Below are positions 1-8,460 of a stretch of DNA of 64,000 nucleotides, in pieces; position 1 is the stretch's first letter; the number at the start of each line of letters is the position of its first letter. The stretch is taken from assembly GCA_012026795.1 (NCBI GenBank), contig VEPM01000009.1, positions 62,001-126,000 on the forward strand, read 5' to 3'. The notes under the pieces are model-generated. The model made no database searches and was not told where the DNA came from. It saw nothing but the letters and a program-made list of their open reading frames with translations. This DNA is from Candidatus Methanoperedens sp. (GTDB taxonomy: Archaea; Halobacteriota; Methanosarcinia; Methanosarcinales; Methanoperedenaceae). The translations under genes and the position numbers were made by a program.

Positions 1-760
1 ATTATTGATCGGATCATCTGTGTTTTTATTCGTAAGTCTTGAAGAAATAAAACAAAAAGATACATCTATCGCAGCTTTATCCGTTGAGGTAACATCGCAA
101 AAACAACAAATTTCACAACTTGAATCTAACATCTCAGACCTGAAGGAAGATCTATCCAGGACAGAAATGCTCCTGAGGAACGAAACTCAAACACGCCAGA
201 AGCTGGAAGGAGAGATCGTAAATCTTACGATGGTCACCAAAAGTGACTACGCAGTGCTTGGTGTCGATGATAATGATATCGGGCATGTGATACCTCTTGA
301 AGTCATAATTAAAGATGGTAATGGAAAGTTGTTTCTTGACGTCGCCAATATTCTTGTTGATGAATCAATGCAATCATCCGCCCAGACCGCAATAAAAGTA
401 GCCCGGGAAGCGACAAGGACAAGCCTTACCGATAAAGATATCCTTATAAATATCAAAGCACCCATCCAGGATGGGAAGTTGAGTATTTCAGGGGGCAGCG
501 CAGGCGGAGCTATTACAATAGCAGCCATTGCGGCAATGAAGGGAATACAGCCGCGAGAAGATGTGCTTATGACAGGAACGATAAGAGAAGACCATTCAAT
601 AGGACAGATCGGTGCGCCAAGGGCAAAAGGCATTGCTGCGCGTGAGAATGGCGTAAAGCTGTTCCTTGTGCCGCCCGGTCAAAAGGGAGAGGCAGGGGAT
701 ATAGGGATAGAAGTGATGGAGGTCAGGACTATTGAAGAGGCTGTAAAGTATGCGATATGA
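1..760 (+). CDS. S16 (Lon-like) archaeal serine protease, 5' partial
   Basis: The reading frame is open at the left edge, so the N-terminus lies outside the window; the first internal start-like codon is a TTG at 5. The visible part begins with the end of a hydrophobic segment, followed by a heptad-like coiled coil (about residues 12-75 counted from the TTG) and a Lon-type proteolytic domain (about 80-251). The GGSAGG motif carries the likely nucleophile Ser165, and RAKG carries the likely Lys208 of the Ser-Lys dyad. There is no ATPase domain, which matches the archaeal S16-like proteases of COG1750 rather than full Lon. A membrane-anchored, coiled-coil-tethered peptidase is likely; its substrate is unknown. 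The gene ends against the convergent histidine kinase. A decayed copy of its C-terminus lies at 8387-8460. Confidence 0.8.
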   Translation, partial: LLIGSSVFLFVSLEEIKQKDTSIAALSVEVTSQKQQISQLESNISDLKEDLSRTEMLLRNETQTRQKLEGEIVNLTMVTKSDYAVLGVDDNDIGHVIPLEVIIKDGNGKLFLDVANILVDESMQSSAQTAIKVAREATRTSLTDKDILINIKAPIQDGKLSISGGSAGGAITIAAIAAMKGIQPREDVLMTGTIREDHSIGQIGAPRAKGIAARENGVKLFLVPPGQKGEAGDIGIEVMEVRTIEEAVKYAI

Positions 761-3673
761 TCAATGTTTATTATTGAATTTAATATGAAATTCTGTTCCG
801 TGATTTCGATTTAAATATATCTCGCCATGAAGCTGGTTTTCTGCCAGTATCGTGACCAGATGTAAACCTAATGATTCGGTTTTTCTAAAATCCAGATCTT
901 TAGATATGCCAATGCCATTATCCCCGATCACAAGTTCAAGCATATTTTCACCAGTTTCGAAAAAAGCGATCTTGATTTCACCTTTTCTTCCCTCTGGAAA
1001 AGCGTATTTCAAGGAATTAGTGACCAGTTCATTGATTATCAATCCGCACGGAATAGCAAAATCAATATCCAGTCGAACGTTCTGGATATTCATGTTGAGC
1101 TTCATATTTCCCGAATTGGAATTATAAGACTGGAAAAGGTTAGCCACCAGATCGTTGATGTAATCATTGAAGTCGATTTTTGCCAGGTCTTTTGACCGGT
1201 AAAGTTTTTCATGGATAAGAGACATCGACGAGATCCTGTTCTGGCTTTCTGTAAAAATATCGATCACATTTTTATCTTTAATATACTGGGTCTGATGATC
1301 CAGAAGACTGGAAACAATCTGCAAATTGTTCTTGACACGATGGTGGATTTCTTTCAGAAGCGTTTCTTTTTCCTGGAGGGATGTCTTAATCTTATCCTCA
1401 GCAAGCTTGCGCTCAGTGATATCCCTGAATACTACCAATCCCATTTGCTTACCCGCAAATACAACATTATTTCCGGTTATATCTACCGGGACCATCTTGC
1501 CGTCTTTTCTCAGTATCGGCAGATCATTTAAAACCGCTGGCTCTTTTTGTATTCCTTCTTTAAATGAAACCCTGATTCTTTCACGCTCCTCTTCCGGATG
1601 AAGCTGAAAGATTTTCATTGTTAAAAGCTCATTTTTATTGTAGCCTGTAAGTTGCTCAGCCTTTTTATTCGCATCTACAATGTTTTCTCTGGTATCTACC
1701 AATATAATCGCATCACTGGCATCGTTCATCAAAACACGATATTTTTCTTCAGATTCCCTTAGCGCCTCTTCCGCATGCTTACGGTCGGTTATGTCCCTGA
1801 TTATCGCCATCTCCGCCCGTTTACCTTTATAATCAATCAAAGAAGCATTTATTTCAACAGGTATATTTTTGCCTTCTTTTGAAATGATTGCTATTTCATA
1901 TCTATTCGGGATTTCCTCTCCTGCTAATCTCTTTTTATAGTTGTTAATTACTACTTCTTTAAATTCCGCAGATACGAAGTTAATGAATGATTTTCCAATT
2001 ACCTCCTTTATGGGGTATCCCGCGATTTCAGACATCTTTGAATTTATAAATTCCAGAAAACCATTCTGGATAATAACAATTCCATCATTTCCTTTTTCCA
2101 CAAGTGTTGAGTATTTCTTTTCACTTATTTGCAGTGCCTCCTCCATATGCTTACGGTCTGTTATGTCGCGGGAATTAATTATGACCTGGACATTAGTATT
2201 GATTAATCCGGCCTTATCATCCATCGTTTTGCCTACTGCTTCAAGAACGCGCCATGAACCGTCTTTATGTTTGAAACGAAACTCAATTGACTGGGCAGAA
2301 CCCGGATTTCCAATTACTTGATTAAAAGAGCTCATGGAACGATGCAAATCTTCCGGGTGTATGAATTCAAATGCTATTTTGCCAATCAACTCTTCAGCTT
2401 TATATCCGAGCACCCGTTCGACAGAGGGACTCTGGTAGCCTATTGTTCCATCTCTATTAAGAATTGTAATAGTATCCAGGGCGTTTTCGATGAATGAGCG
2501 GAAAAGTTCTTCCTTGCGACGCAGTGTATCCTCCATCTGCTTACGATCAGTAATATCCTTAGCTACATATACGATCCCAAGTATGTTTCCTTCATTTCCG
2601 CGCATGCTTGATATCGATAATAATACGGGTATTTTTCTTCCATCTTTTGCAAGGCAGGTTTCTTCTAAATTAATGATACCTTTTTTGAATAATTCATCCA
2701 GCCATGGACTGCTGGATTGCGTATTTTCATGAGAAAATAGCTTATCAACAGGCTGTCCCACAAGCTCTTCTGATCCATATCCCAGCAATTCACATACGGC
2801 TTTATTCACTGTCTTGATATTACCATCAGTCGTGGCGACTACCAGTGAGTCGAACATGCTTCTGATAATATTCTCCACATATTCGTTTGAAACAGTTGTT
2901 TTTTGCAGCTCTTTGGCCATTTTATTGAGGGCAGAGGCCAGTTGCCCTACTTCATCATTCGATTGGATCGGGATATTTACATTTAAGCGCCCCTTACCGA
3001 TTTCATTGGTGGCGTCCTTTAGTTTGTCTATTGGCCGGGAAATGGATCTTAAAGTAAAGTAAGAGAGGAATATTCCAAGCATCAGGATAAAGACGTTAAG
3101 AATTAAAAATATTTTAATACTTTCATAAATAAGCCTCTGCTGTTCATGAAAATTATCCTCTTTATCATTCGTAGTTTTTAACAACAGTTCGCTATTCTTC
3201 TTTCTGTTTTTATCTATCAGTTGATAAATTATAATTCTTCTTTCATTGATTTCTCTTGAATTTGCAGGATTATTTTTTAAGGCCACTATATTGTTAAAAT
3301 TCATGTTAATTTCATTCAATATCATTTTCATATCCTGAAAACTATTTATTGAATTATTATTACTGGAATTTTTTTTTAAAGACTCAATAATTAAATTCAT
3401 TTTCTGGAAATCTTTATTGGCCTTGTCCTGACTATCTTCATCATTAATTACAAAATACCTGTCCAGGTCCCTTTCCAGGGTTTCCATGGAAATAGAGAAT
3501 TCTTGCAGTGAATTGATCTGGGAATTTAATGGCACTGCCCGGTCTGCAAGGATACTTATTTCCTCCATTTCCTGATAACTTATCAGTGTCATACCCAGAT
3601 AAATACCAATAAAAATTGAGAAACCAAGTAAAATTTTATTTCCAATAGATAATTTGAGTATTTTTTTAGACAT
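761..3673 (-). CDS. Membrane sensor histidine kinase, HAMP-4xPAS-HisKA_2-HATPase
   Basis: 970 residues. Two membrane helices (about 13-32 and 187-209) enclose a helical extracytoplasmic sensor region. They are followed by a HAMP linker (about 210-258), four PAS/PAC units (about 262-380, 385-510, 515-630, 637-757, each ending in a DITDRK-like PAC tail), a HisKA_2 dimerisation domain with the phospho-acceptor in EIHHRVKNN, and a C-terminal HATPase with N-box NELVTNSLKYAF and G-box GDNGIG. It autophosphorylates on histidine, but no response regulator is encoded nearby. It follows the lipoprotein gene at 3684-4694 by 10 nt, so the two are probably cotranscribed and the lipoprotein may present the ligand. 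The catalytic module is close to that of the kinase at 4888-7248. Confidence 0.9.
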   Translation of the reverse strand: MSKKILKLSIGNKILLGFSIFIGIYLGMTLISYQEMEEISILADRAVPLNSQINSLQEFSISMETLERDLDRYFVINDEDSQDKANKDFQKMNLIIESLKKNSSNNNSINSFQDMKMILNEINMNFNNIVALKNNPANSREINERRIIIYQLIDKNRKKNSELLLKTTNDKEDNFHEQQRLIYESIKIFLILNVFILMLGIFLSYFTLRSISRPIDKLKDATNEIGKGRLNVNIPIQSNDEVGQLASALNKMAKELQKTTVSNEYVENIIRSMFDSLVVATTDGNIKTVNKAVCELLGYGSEELVGQPVDKLFSHENTQSSSPWLDELFKKGIINLEETCLAKDGRKIPVLLSISSMRGNEGNILGIVYVAKDITDRKQMEDTLRRKEELFRSFIENALDTITILNRDGTIGYQSPSVERVLGYKAEELIGKIAFEFIHPEDLHRSMSSFNQVIGNPGSAQSIEFRFKHKDGSWRVLEAVGKTMDDKAGLINTNVQVIINSRDITDRKHMEEALQISEKKYSTLVEKGNDGIVIIQNGFLEFINSKMSEIAGYPIKEVIGKSFINFVSAEFKEVVINNYKKRLAGEEIPNRYEIAIISKEGKNIPVEINASLIDYKGKRAEMAIIRDITDRKHAEEALRESEEKYRVLMNDASDAIILVDTRENIVDANKKAEQLTGYNKNELLTMKIFQLHPEEERERIRVSFKEGIQKEPAVLNDLPILRKDGKMVPVDITGNNVVFAGKQMGLVVFRDITERKLAEDKIKTSLQEKETLLKEIHHRVKNNLQIVSSLLDHQTQYIKDKNVIDIFTESQNRISSMSLIHEKLYRSKDLAKIDFNDYINDLVANLFQSYNSNSGNMKLNMNIQNVRLDIDFAIPCGLIINELVTNSLKYAFPEGRKGEIKIAFFETGENMLELVIGDNGIGISKDLDFRKTESLGLHLVTILAENQLHGEIYLNRNHGTEFHIKFNNKH

Positions 3674-3683
3674 GTTTTTCGAA

Positions 3684-4694
3684 TTAGTGAATAATTTCAG
3701 CGTTTTTAAGTATCTCCGGATTGATAATTACACCTAACTTTTCTGCAATCTTCAGGTTCAGATAAAGTCTGCCTTTCTTGTTTGTAACTATCGGGATATC
3801 CGATGGGCGGGTACCGTTAAGAATACGCAAAGCTGCCATTGCTGACCATTCTCCCTGTTCCTCAGCTATTTTTGTCATACCTATTAACGAATAGGGTGGC
3901 ATCCAGTCCAGAGTTGCACCAGCAGGGATTTTTGTATTTTCCAGAACAAAGGCCTGAGCTTCATTATTGTCCCAGTCTGTTATCCCGGCGTTATTTTCAA
4001 GTATAACGATATCAACTTCTTCCTGAAGCTTCAGGAAATCCCTTTTCCATTCTTCAAACGTCGTAACATGATATTTCCTGGTGAAATTAATATTATATAA
4101 TTTCGTATAATATTCTGCATTCTTCCGGTCAGTAGTAGTATTTCCTGCAATAAACCCGATCCTATCACCCTTTGAATATTCCTTCAAATAAGAGATTAGC
4201 TGCGGGGTTAGACTTACTTCTATCATTCCGGCAGTATTTTCGTATGGTGCACCATAAATAGAAACATCCCAGTTTATACCACAGAAAACAACAGGCAGGG
4301 CTGCATCCCTGTAATAAGGCATTATCACATATTTGAAAGCAGGATCATCGCAAGTAATAACAACGTCAGGCTGAAAATCTTCAATAACAGATTTTGCTTT
4401 TATCCCTTCCTGTTTCCCGAAATCTTCAGAATCGTTTCTCTTGGTATCCATCCTGAAGATTTTAAGTTCAATGCCTGTATTATTAAGTATGTTCTCAATA
4501 CCTTTTGTCTCACCATCGCTCCATTCATAACCTGTATTATAGGAATCTATGTAAAGAATTTTTTTACCTTCAAAAGTTTTTGTGGACGCTTCATCGGCTT
4601 TGACATCTTTTGTGGAACTTCCAGTTGTCATGCAGCCAGAAAATATTGTTATCAAAATCATGCCAGCCAGTAACAGGGTTACTTTTTTTTTCAA
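3684..4694 (-). CDS. ABC-type substrate-binding lipoprotein (sensor partner candidate)
   Basis: 336 residues with a lipoprotein signal: a lysine-rich start, a hydrophobic stretch and a lipobox ending in FSGC (Cys near residue 21), then a Ser/Thr-rich linker. The mature part resembles the periplasmic-binding fold of the ABC_sub_bind family (YIDSYNTGYEW... and MDTKRN near the start). The start codon is TTG at 4692-4694, preceded by GAGGTAG at good spacing. No permease or ATPase gene is adjacent. Instead the gene abuts a histidine kinase 10 nt downstream, so I infer that it delivers a small ligand to that kinase rather than feeding a transporter. The ligand is not predictable. Confidence 0.75.
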   Translation of the reverse strand: MKKKVTLLLAGMILITIFSGCMTTGSSTKDVKADEASTKTFEGKKILYIDSYNTGYEWSDGETKGIENILNNTGIELKIFRMDTKRNDSEDFGKQEGIKAKSVIEDFQPDVVITCDDPAFKYVIMPYYRDAALPVVFCGINWDVSIYGAPYENTAGMIEVSLTPQLISYLKEYSKGDRIGFIAGNTTTDRKNAEYYTKLYNINFTRKYHVTTFEEWKRDFLKLQEEVDIVILENNAGITDWDNNEAQAFVLENTKIPAGATLDWMPPYSLIGMTKIAEEQGEWSAMAALRILNGTRPSDIPIVTNKKGRLYLNLKIAEKLGVIINPEILKNAEIIH

Positions 4695-4764
4695 AGTTTC
4701 TACCTCTATTTTCTATCGCCTGCGATGTTTCTGTTAATTGACATAATCATGAGCATGGAATTCC

Positions 4765-4785
4765 ATTCAATTATATAATAATCGT
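4765..4785 (-). promoter_or_regulatory. Candidate TATA box for lipoprotein/kinase operon
   Basis: In the 193-base gap upstream of the lipoprotein gene, an ATTATATAAT-like AT element sits about 75 bases before the TTG start on the minus strand. A second AT-rich element (TTATTTATAG on the minus strand) lies about 30 bases further upstream. No other structure was seen in this gap. The call rests only on resemblance to archaeal TATA boxes. Confidence 0.3.
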
Positions 4786-4887
4786 AATGATGATAATGTA
4801 CTATAAATAATTAACTCCCCACGGATGATGATTTCAATTAAAGGGAATGCATTTGTGATGCGGTCTCCCCATCCATATTACCATGTA

Positions 4888-7248
4888 TTATGATGTCCCT
4901 CTGAACTTAATTTGAAATTCTGTTCCATGATTTCGAATCAGGTTGATTTCACCATGTAGCTGGTTTTCTGTCAGTATAGTGACAAGGTGTAAACCCAATG
5001 ATTCGGTTTTTCTAAAATCCAGATCTTTCGGCAGACCAATGCCATTATCTCCGATCACAAGTTCGAACATTTCTTTATCCGTTTTATGTAATACTATCCC
5101 GATTTCGCCTTTTATATCTTCTGGAAATGCATATTTTAAAGAATTTGTGACCAGTTCATTGATTATCAGTCCGCAAGGAATGGCAAAATCAATATCCATT
5201 TGAATATTTTCAATGTTCATATCCAATGTTATTTTTCCAGAATTGGAATTATAAGACTGAAAAAGGTTAGCCGTCAGATCATTTATATAATCTTTGAAGT
5301 CTATTTTTGCCAGATCTCTGGATTGATAGAGTTTTTCATGGACAAGAGACATCGATGCTATCCTGTTCTGGCTTTCTGTAAAAATATCGATCACATTTTT
5401 ATCTTTGATATAATGGGTTTGATGTTCAAGAAGACTGGAAACAATTTGCATGTTGTTCTTGACGCGATGATGGATTTCTTTAAGAAGTGTTTCTTTTTCT
5501 TTCAGGGAGACTTCAATTTGTTTTTCTGCCAGCTTGCGGCGTTGATCGATCCTGTAAGCTTCTATAATATTTGCACATGTAGTCAAAAAAGGCTTCAGAT
5601 ACTCTATAATATCTTCATTATAATCCTCAGGGCAATTAGCAACACCAATCATGCCATTAAGTTTCCCTCCATGATAAAACGGTATACCTAAGAATTTATA
5701 AATCTGTGGATGCCCTTCAGGTAGACCTCCTCGCCTGGAATCTGTTGAAAGGTCATTGGCAATTACCGGTTTTCCATCTGTTATTACTGAACCGAATAGC
5801 GTTTTAAGATCATAGAACTCAATTCCTTGCGGAGCATTCTTTTCATAGAAATCTTGATTCTCTTTATTCCATGCAATGTTTGTGAATGCATGGATTTTTA
5901 AAAATGGATCATCTTTTGCAGTATAGAGGATCTCACCGATGAAACCGTATTCACTTTGGGTCAATGAAAGAACATTGCTTAAAATGTCATTAAGTGTAAT
6001 TTTTATATCTGAATCAACAATAAAATTATCCTGGACGTTTTTTATAGTATCCAGCAGGTTGCGGCTTTTGTTTAATGCTTCTTCTGTCTGCTTGCGCTTT
6101 GTGATGTCCCTTGCAATTTCAATACCTGCAATAATATTATCTGTTGAATCCTTTAAGGGGGAGGATGTTATTTCATAAAATAATTTCTGTCCATCCTTGA
6201 TCACAGACCTTTCTTCAATATGGATTTTACCATCCATAAATGTCATATTCACCGGGCAACCCTCACAAATGTGACCTTTGTGTTCATATTCCCTGTAACA
6301 ATATTTGCCCTTTTGGTCTCCTGTAACATCCTGATGTATCTTATTCTGGTATAACACCTTAAAATCAGTATCCTGGATACTGATCGCATCTCCAAGTGCA
6401 GCAATAATACTCTCTGTTTTGGCTTTTTCTTCTGCCATAGCCAGTTTTTCGTATGGTAGTTCTACAGATGATTTATATAAGTCAAGATAAAAATAAAAAA
6501 ATCCGGTAATTATTAGAAAATGCCCTGAGAATTCATAATCAAAGTAAACCAGATTACTGAAAAGTATTATGATAGAACCATTTGTTAAATTTAGAAAATT
6601 TTTCTGATTTGTTTCTCTAGCTCTTTTTATATAAAGATAGCAAGTGACTAAAGTAATAATTGTAATTACGGATAATAATATAGTTATAGTGGAATAACTA
6701 TCAAGTTTATATGCTGCAAAGATTAAATCCTCATGAAAGAAAACAGGTGCCGCTAAGATTAAATCCTCATGAAAGAAAACAGGTGCCGCTAAGATTGATA
6801 ATATTGCTATTATAAACAAGATCATTATATTTTTGTTAATCAATCCAGGAAGTGAATGATCATATATATATGCACTAAAAAGAAGTAAAATGGCCAGGAT
6901 GAGTCGGGATTCAATAAAGAAAATCCCTGCTTTATGGGATGAATTGGGATTGATGAAATCAGGCATAAAAGGATAGGAAAGTAGATGAAACAGGATTAAG
7001 ATCCCGGTAATAAGAAAAGTAGCGCCAAGTAAAAGAGAATGATTATCCTGGCTTTTATTATATGCATACCACGTTATGCCAAAAACAGAGATTGCCACAA
7101 ATACGGAAAATAACTCAGAAATTATCTCCAGGGGTTCTTCCAGTGATTTTATGTTATCCGATTCTGAAGAATCAATGGTTTCCTCAAGAAAAAACCCTAT
7201 CAAGAAAACTAACACTATTATTGCAAACAGTTTTAACGCATGTTTCAA
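4888..7248 (-). CDS. Membrane sensor histidine kinase, MASE3-PAS-GAF-HisKA_2-HATPase
   Basis: 786 residues. The N-terminal third is a multi-helix MASE3-like membrane sensor (motif ELFSVFVAISVFGITWYAY, then GILILFHLLSY). Next come a PAS domain with a cysteine cluster (KYCYREYEHKGHICEGCP), a DITKRK PAC tail, a GAF domain (about 400-570) and the HisKA_2 (EIHHRVKNN) / HATPase (NELVTNSLKYAF, GDNGIG) catalytic module. The PAS cysteines could hold a metal or sense redox; this is inference. The MASE3 region contains a perfect 12-residue tandem duplication (LAAPVFFHEDLI twice), discussed separately. The start is ATG with GAGGTAG rather far upstream. No response regulator is adjacent. Confidence 0.88.
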   Translation of the reverse strand: MKHALKLFAIIVLVFLIGFFLEETIDSSESDNIKSLEEPLEIISELFSVFVAISVFGITWYAYNKSQDNHSLLLGATFLITGILILFHLLSYPFMPDFINPNSSHKAGIFFIESRLILAILLLFSAYIYDHSLPGLINKNIMILFIIAILSILAAPVFFHEDLILAAPVFFHEDLIFAAYKLDSYSTITILLSVITIITLVTCYLYIKRARETNQKNFLNLTNGSIIILFSNLVYFDYEFSGHFLIITGFFYFYLDLYKSSVELPYEKLAMAEEKAKTESIIAALGDAISIQDTDFKVLYQNKIHQDVTGDQKGKYCYREYEHKGHICEGCPVNMTFMDGKIHIEERSVIKDGQKLFYEITSSPLKDSTDNIIAGIEIARDITKRKQTEEALNKSRNLLDTIKNVQDNFIVDSDIKITLNDILSNVLSLTQSEYGFIGEILYTAKDDPFLKIHAFTNIAWNKENQDFYEKNAPQGIEFYDLKTLFGSVITDGKPVIANDLSTDSRRGGLPEGHPQIYKFLGIPFYHGGKLNGMIGVANCPEDYNEDIIEYLKPFLTTCANIIEAYRIDQRRKLAEKQIEVSLKEKETLLKEIHHRVKNNMQIVSSLLEHQTHYIKDKNVIDIFTESQNRIASMSLVHEKLYQSRDLAKIDFKDYINDLTANLFQSYNSNSGKITLDMNIENIQMDIDFAIPCGLIINELVTNSLKYAFPEDIKGEIGIVLHKTDKEMFELVIGDNGIGLPKDLDFRKTESLGLHLVTILTENQLHGEINLIRNHGTEFQIKFRGTS
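6719..6790 (-). repeat. Perfect 36-bp tandem duplication inside the MASE3 kinase
   Basis: Two identical 36-bp units (6719-6754 and 6755-6790) are followed by the first six bases of a third (6791-6796). The length is a multiple of three, so the frame is kept and 12 residues are duplicated in a membrane-sensor loop or helix. Absolute identity means the event is recent, or the tract is a slippage-prone microduplication. Confidence 0.97.
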
Positions 7249-7450
7249 AACTCACTACCTCATTAATTGTTGAATTTTTTATTGATTCTTAAGTTCCTGT
7301 TATCTTTTAATGAGTTTATAAATGGATTTGTGAAAATTGTGTGAATCTGGAATTATTTCTTAAGCAACTGTTCTGGGTTGCTGGCATCTTAAAATAGCTT
7401 TTTTCGTCAAATATCTGTAGATTTAACAGTACCTTATAGACAAAAAGATT

Positions 7451-7482
7451 AAATATATATACTTAATGTACAATATACATTA
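7451..7482 (+). promoter_or_regulatory. TATA box plus inverted-repeat operator before DUF2178/XRE pair
   Basis: An AT-only TATA-like tract (AAATATATATA, 7451-7461) is followed directly by TAATGTA-CAATA-TACATTA (7464-7482), an inverted repeat with perfect 7-base arms and a 5-base spacer. It lies where the initiation complex would sit, about 50 bases before the DUF2178-like gene. The downstream operon encodes an XRE repressor, so autoregulation is a reasonable inference. Confidence 0.5.
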
Positions 7483-7531
7483 CATAAAGATGATATAACT
7501 TGACAGAAAATTATTACGAAAAAACACATAA

Positions 7532-7750
7532 TTGGCAGATGAAAGAATACAGATGATATGGCTAAAGGCAGGTGACGCAACCTTTAGAATGTTTGCTTTA
7601 AGGTTTGGATCGCTATTTTTTATCAACTACTACTATCCTTTTATAAGACCGTTGACATCCGAAGGTGCAGGCAGCATGTTTGGATATCTCGCTGCTATCA
7701 TGATGATATGCCAGCAGTTCCTCTTTGCATATTACAAAAGCAGGATGTAG
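7532..7750 (+). CDS. DUF2178-like small membrane protein
   Basis: 72 residues from a TTG that directly follows an in-frame stop; an ATG at 7553 is an alternative start. The opening ADERIQMIWLKAGDATF fits the 'DER..I..KAG..TF' pattern at the head of small DUF2178-type membrane proteins. Two hydrophobic segments follow, ending in a basic tail. An 18-codon frame starting with TTG at 7500 precedes it in another frame, so a leader peptide or a frameshifted N-terminus is possible. It sits 10 bases before the XRE regulator, the usual partner of this family. Its function is unknown; such proteins are often the membrane partner of the regulator. Confidence 0.6.
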   Translation: MADERIQMIWLKAGDATFRMFALRFGSLFFINYYYPFIRPLTSEGAGSMFGYLAAIMMICQQFLFAYYKSRM

Positions 7751-7760
7751 GCGATAGCGC

Positions 7761-7958
7761 ATGAGAAATACTCTTAAAGTACAAAGGGCAATTCATGATA
7801 TGACTCAAGATGATCTTGCAAAAAAAGTGGGTGTTACCAGGCAGACGATAAATGCCATTGAACTAAAAAAATATGACCCATCTTTAAGTCTTGCCTTCAA
7901 ACTGGCAAAATTATTTAATGTGACAATAGAAGAGTTATTCAAATACGAAGAAGAGTAG
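7761..7958 (+). CDS. XRE-family HTH transcriptional regulator
   Basis: 65 residues, almost entirely one Cro/C1-type helix-turn-helix. MTQDDLAKKVGVTRQTINAIE spans helices 2-3, followed by KKYDPSLSLAFKLAKLF and an acidic tail. This is the short archaeal/Gram-positive type that is typically cotranscribed with a small membrane protein, as here. It probably binds the inverted repeat at 7464-7482. The length is normal for the group. Confidence 0.88.
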   Translation: MRNTLKVQRAIHDMTQDDLAKKVGVTRQTINAIELKKYDPSLSLAFKLAKLFNVTIEELFKYEEE

Positions 7959-7961
7959 TTT

Positions 7962-8117
7962 TCAAGCCTGATGTTCTCTGTACTTACCATCAATCAATTC
8001 CAAAAGTAGCCTCAGTGAGTTAGTTTCTTTTTTGGGATTTTTGATGGCTGCGATAAACAAATTTGTGTCAACCAAAAATCGACGGATGTTTTTTCCTAAT
8101 TTTTTCTTTGATGTCAC
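7962..8117 (-). pseudogene. Truncated VapC-like PIN-domain toxin
   Basis: Overlapping the end of the AbrB-like antitoxin in another frame is a peptide reading RFLVDTNLFIAAIKNPKKE and continuing through LLLELIDGKY to a stop. The VDTNLFIAAI segment, with the first catalytic Asp, is the hallmark N-terminus of PIN-domain ribonucleases. The frame ends after about 40-50 residues, whereas intact VapC has about 130, so three of the four acidic active-site residues are missing. The start is uncertain (GTG at 8115-8117 or TTG at 8073-8075). I read it as a 3'-deleted toxin gene abutting the unrelated XRE gene. Confidence 0.7.
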
Positions 8118-8331
8118 TACGCACCTTGCCGACTACTGCATCGACGTTAATTTTCTTAAAGTCTTTCTCAAGCTGCTCCGCCAGTTCTTCGATATTTACC
8201 TTTTTTATAATCAGGAGGTCATTCTTAACATCTGCTATGAGCAGTTTAAAACTCTCATTCAGCTTTAGCTTCTTTCTAAGGATACCCGGAATAACGATCC
8301 TGCCAGCCTTGTCGATGCTCACAATTTCCAT
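8068..8331 (-). CDS. AbrB/MazE-type antitoxin (VapB-like)
   Basis: 87 residues with an N-terminal swapped-hairpin AbrB fold (MEIVSIDKAGRIVIPGILRKKL, about 1-45) and a helical C-terminal part (EELAEQLEKDFKKI...) of the kind that wraps a PIN toxin. It is intact, but the overlapping vapC is truncated, so it is now an orphan DNA-binding antitoxin. An inverted repeat just upstream (8335-8357) suggests autoregulation. The start is ATG, with a very short or absent leader given the position of the TATA-like element. Confidence 0.85.
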   Translation of the reverse strand: MEIVSIDKAGRIVIPGILRKKLKLNESFKLLIADVKNDLLIIKKVNIEELAEQLEKDFKKINVDAVVGKVRSDIKEKIRKKHPSIFG

Positions 8332-8334
8332 ATT

Positions 8335-8357
8335 ATACCATTATGGTAATTTGGTAT
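8335..8357 (-). promoter_or_regulatory. Inverted repeat at AbrB antitoxin promoter
   Basis: ATACCA (8335-8340) and TGGTAT (8352-8357) form 6-base arms around an 11-base spacer; a nested near-palindrome TACCATTATGGTA shares the left arm. It lies three bases upstream of the antitoxin start and overlaps the expected initiation site (a TATA-like ATTTATA lies at about 8357-8366). It is a likely autoregulatory site. Confidence 0.45.
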
Positions 8358-8386
8358 AAATATTTTTATATCGACAATACAGTCGA

Positions 8387-8460
8387 GGCATAGCTGTGCG
8401 GTAGAATGGCGCAAAGCTGTTCCCTGTGCCGCCTGGTCAGAATGGCGAAGTTGAAGTTAT
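8387..8460 (+). pseudogene. Decayed fragment of S16 protease C-terminus
   Basis: Read in frame from 8387 this gives GIAVR-stop-NGAKLFPVPPGQNGEVEV. The protease at 1-760 reads GIAARENGVKLFLVPPGQKGEA in its catalytic-lysine region (bases about 628-700). The nucleotide match is strong over about 60 bases, and the Glu codon has become TAG. No rest of the gene is present, so this is a short leftover of a second copy, or a recombination scar. Confidence 0.7.
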
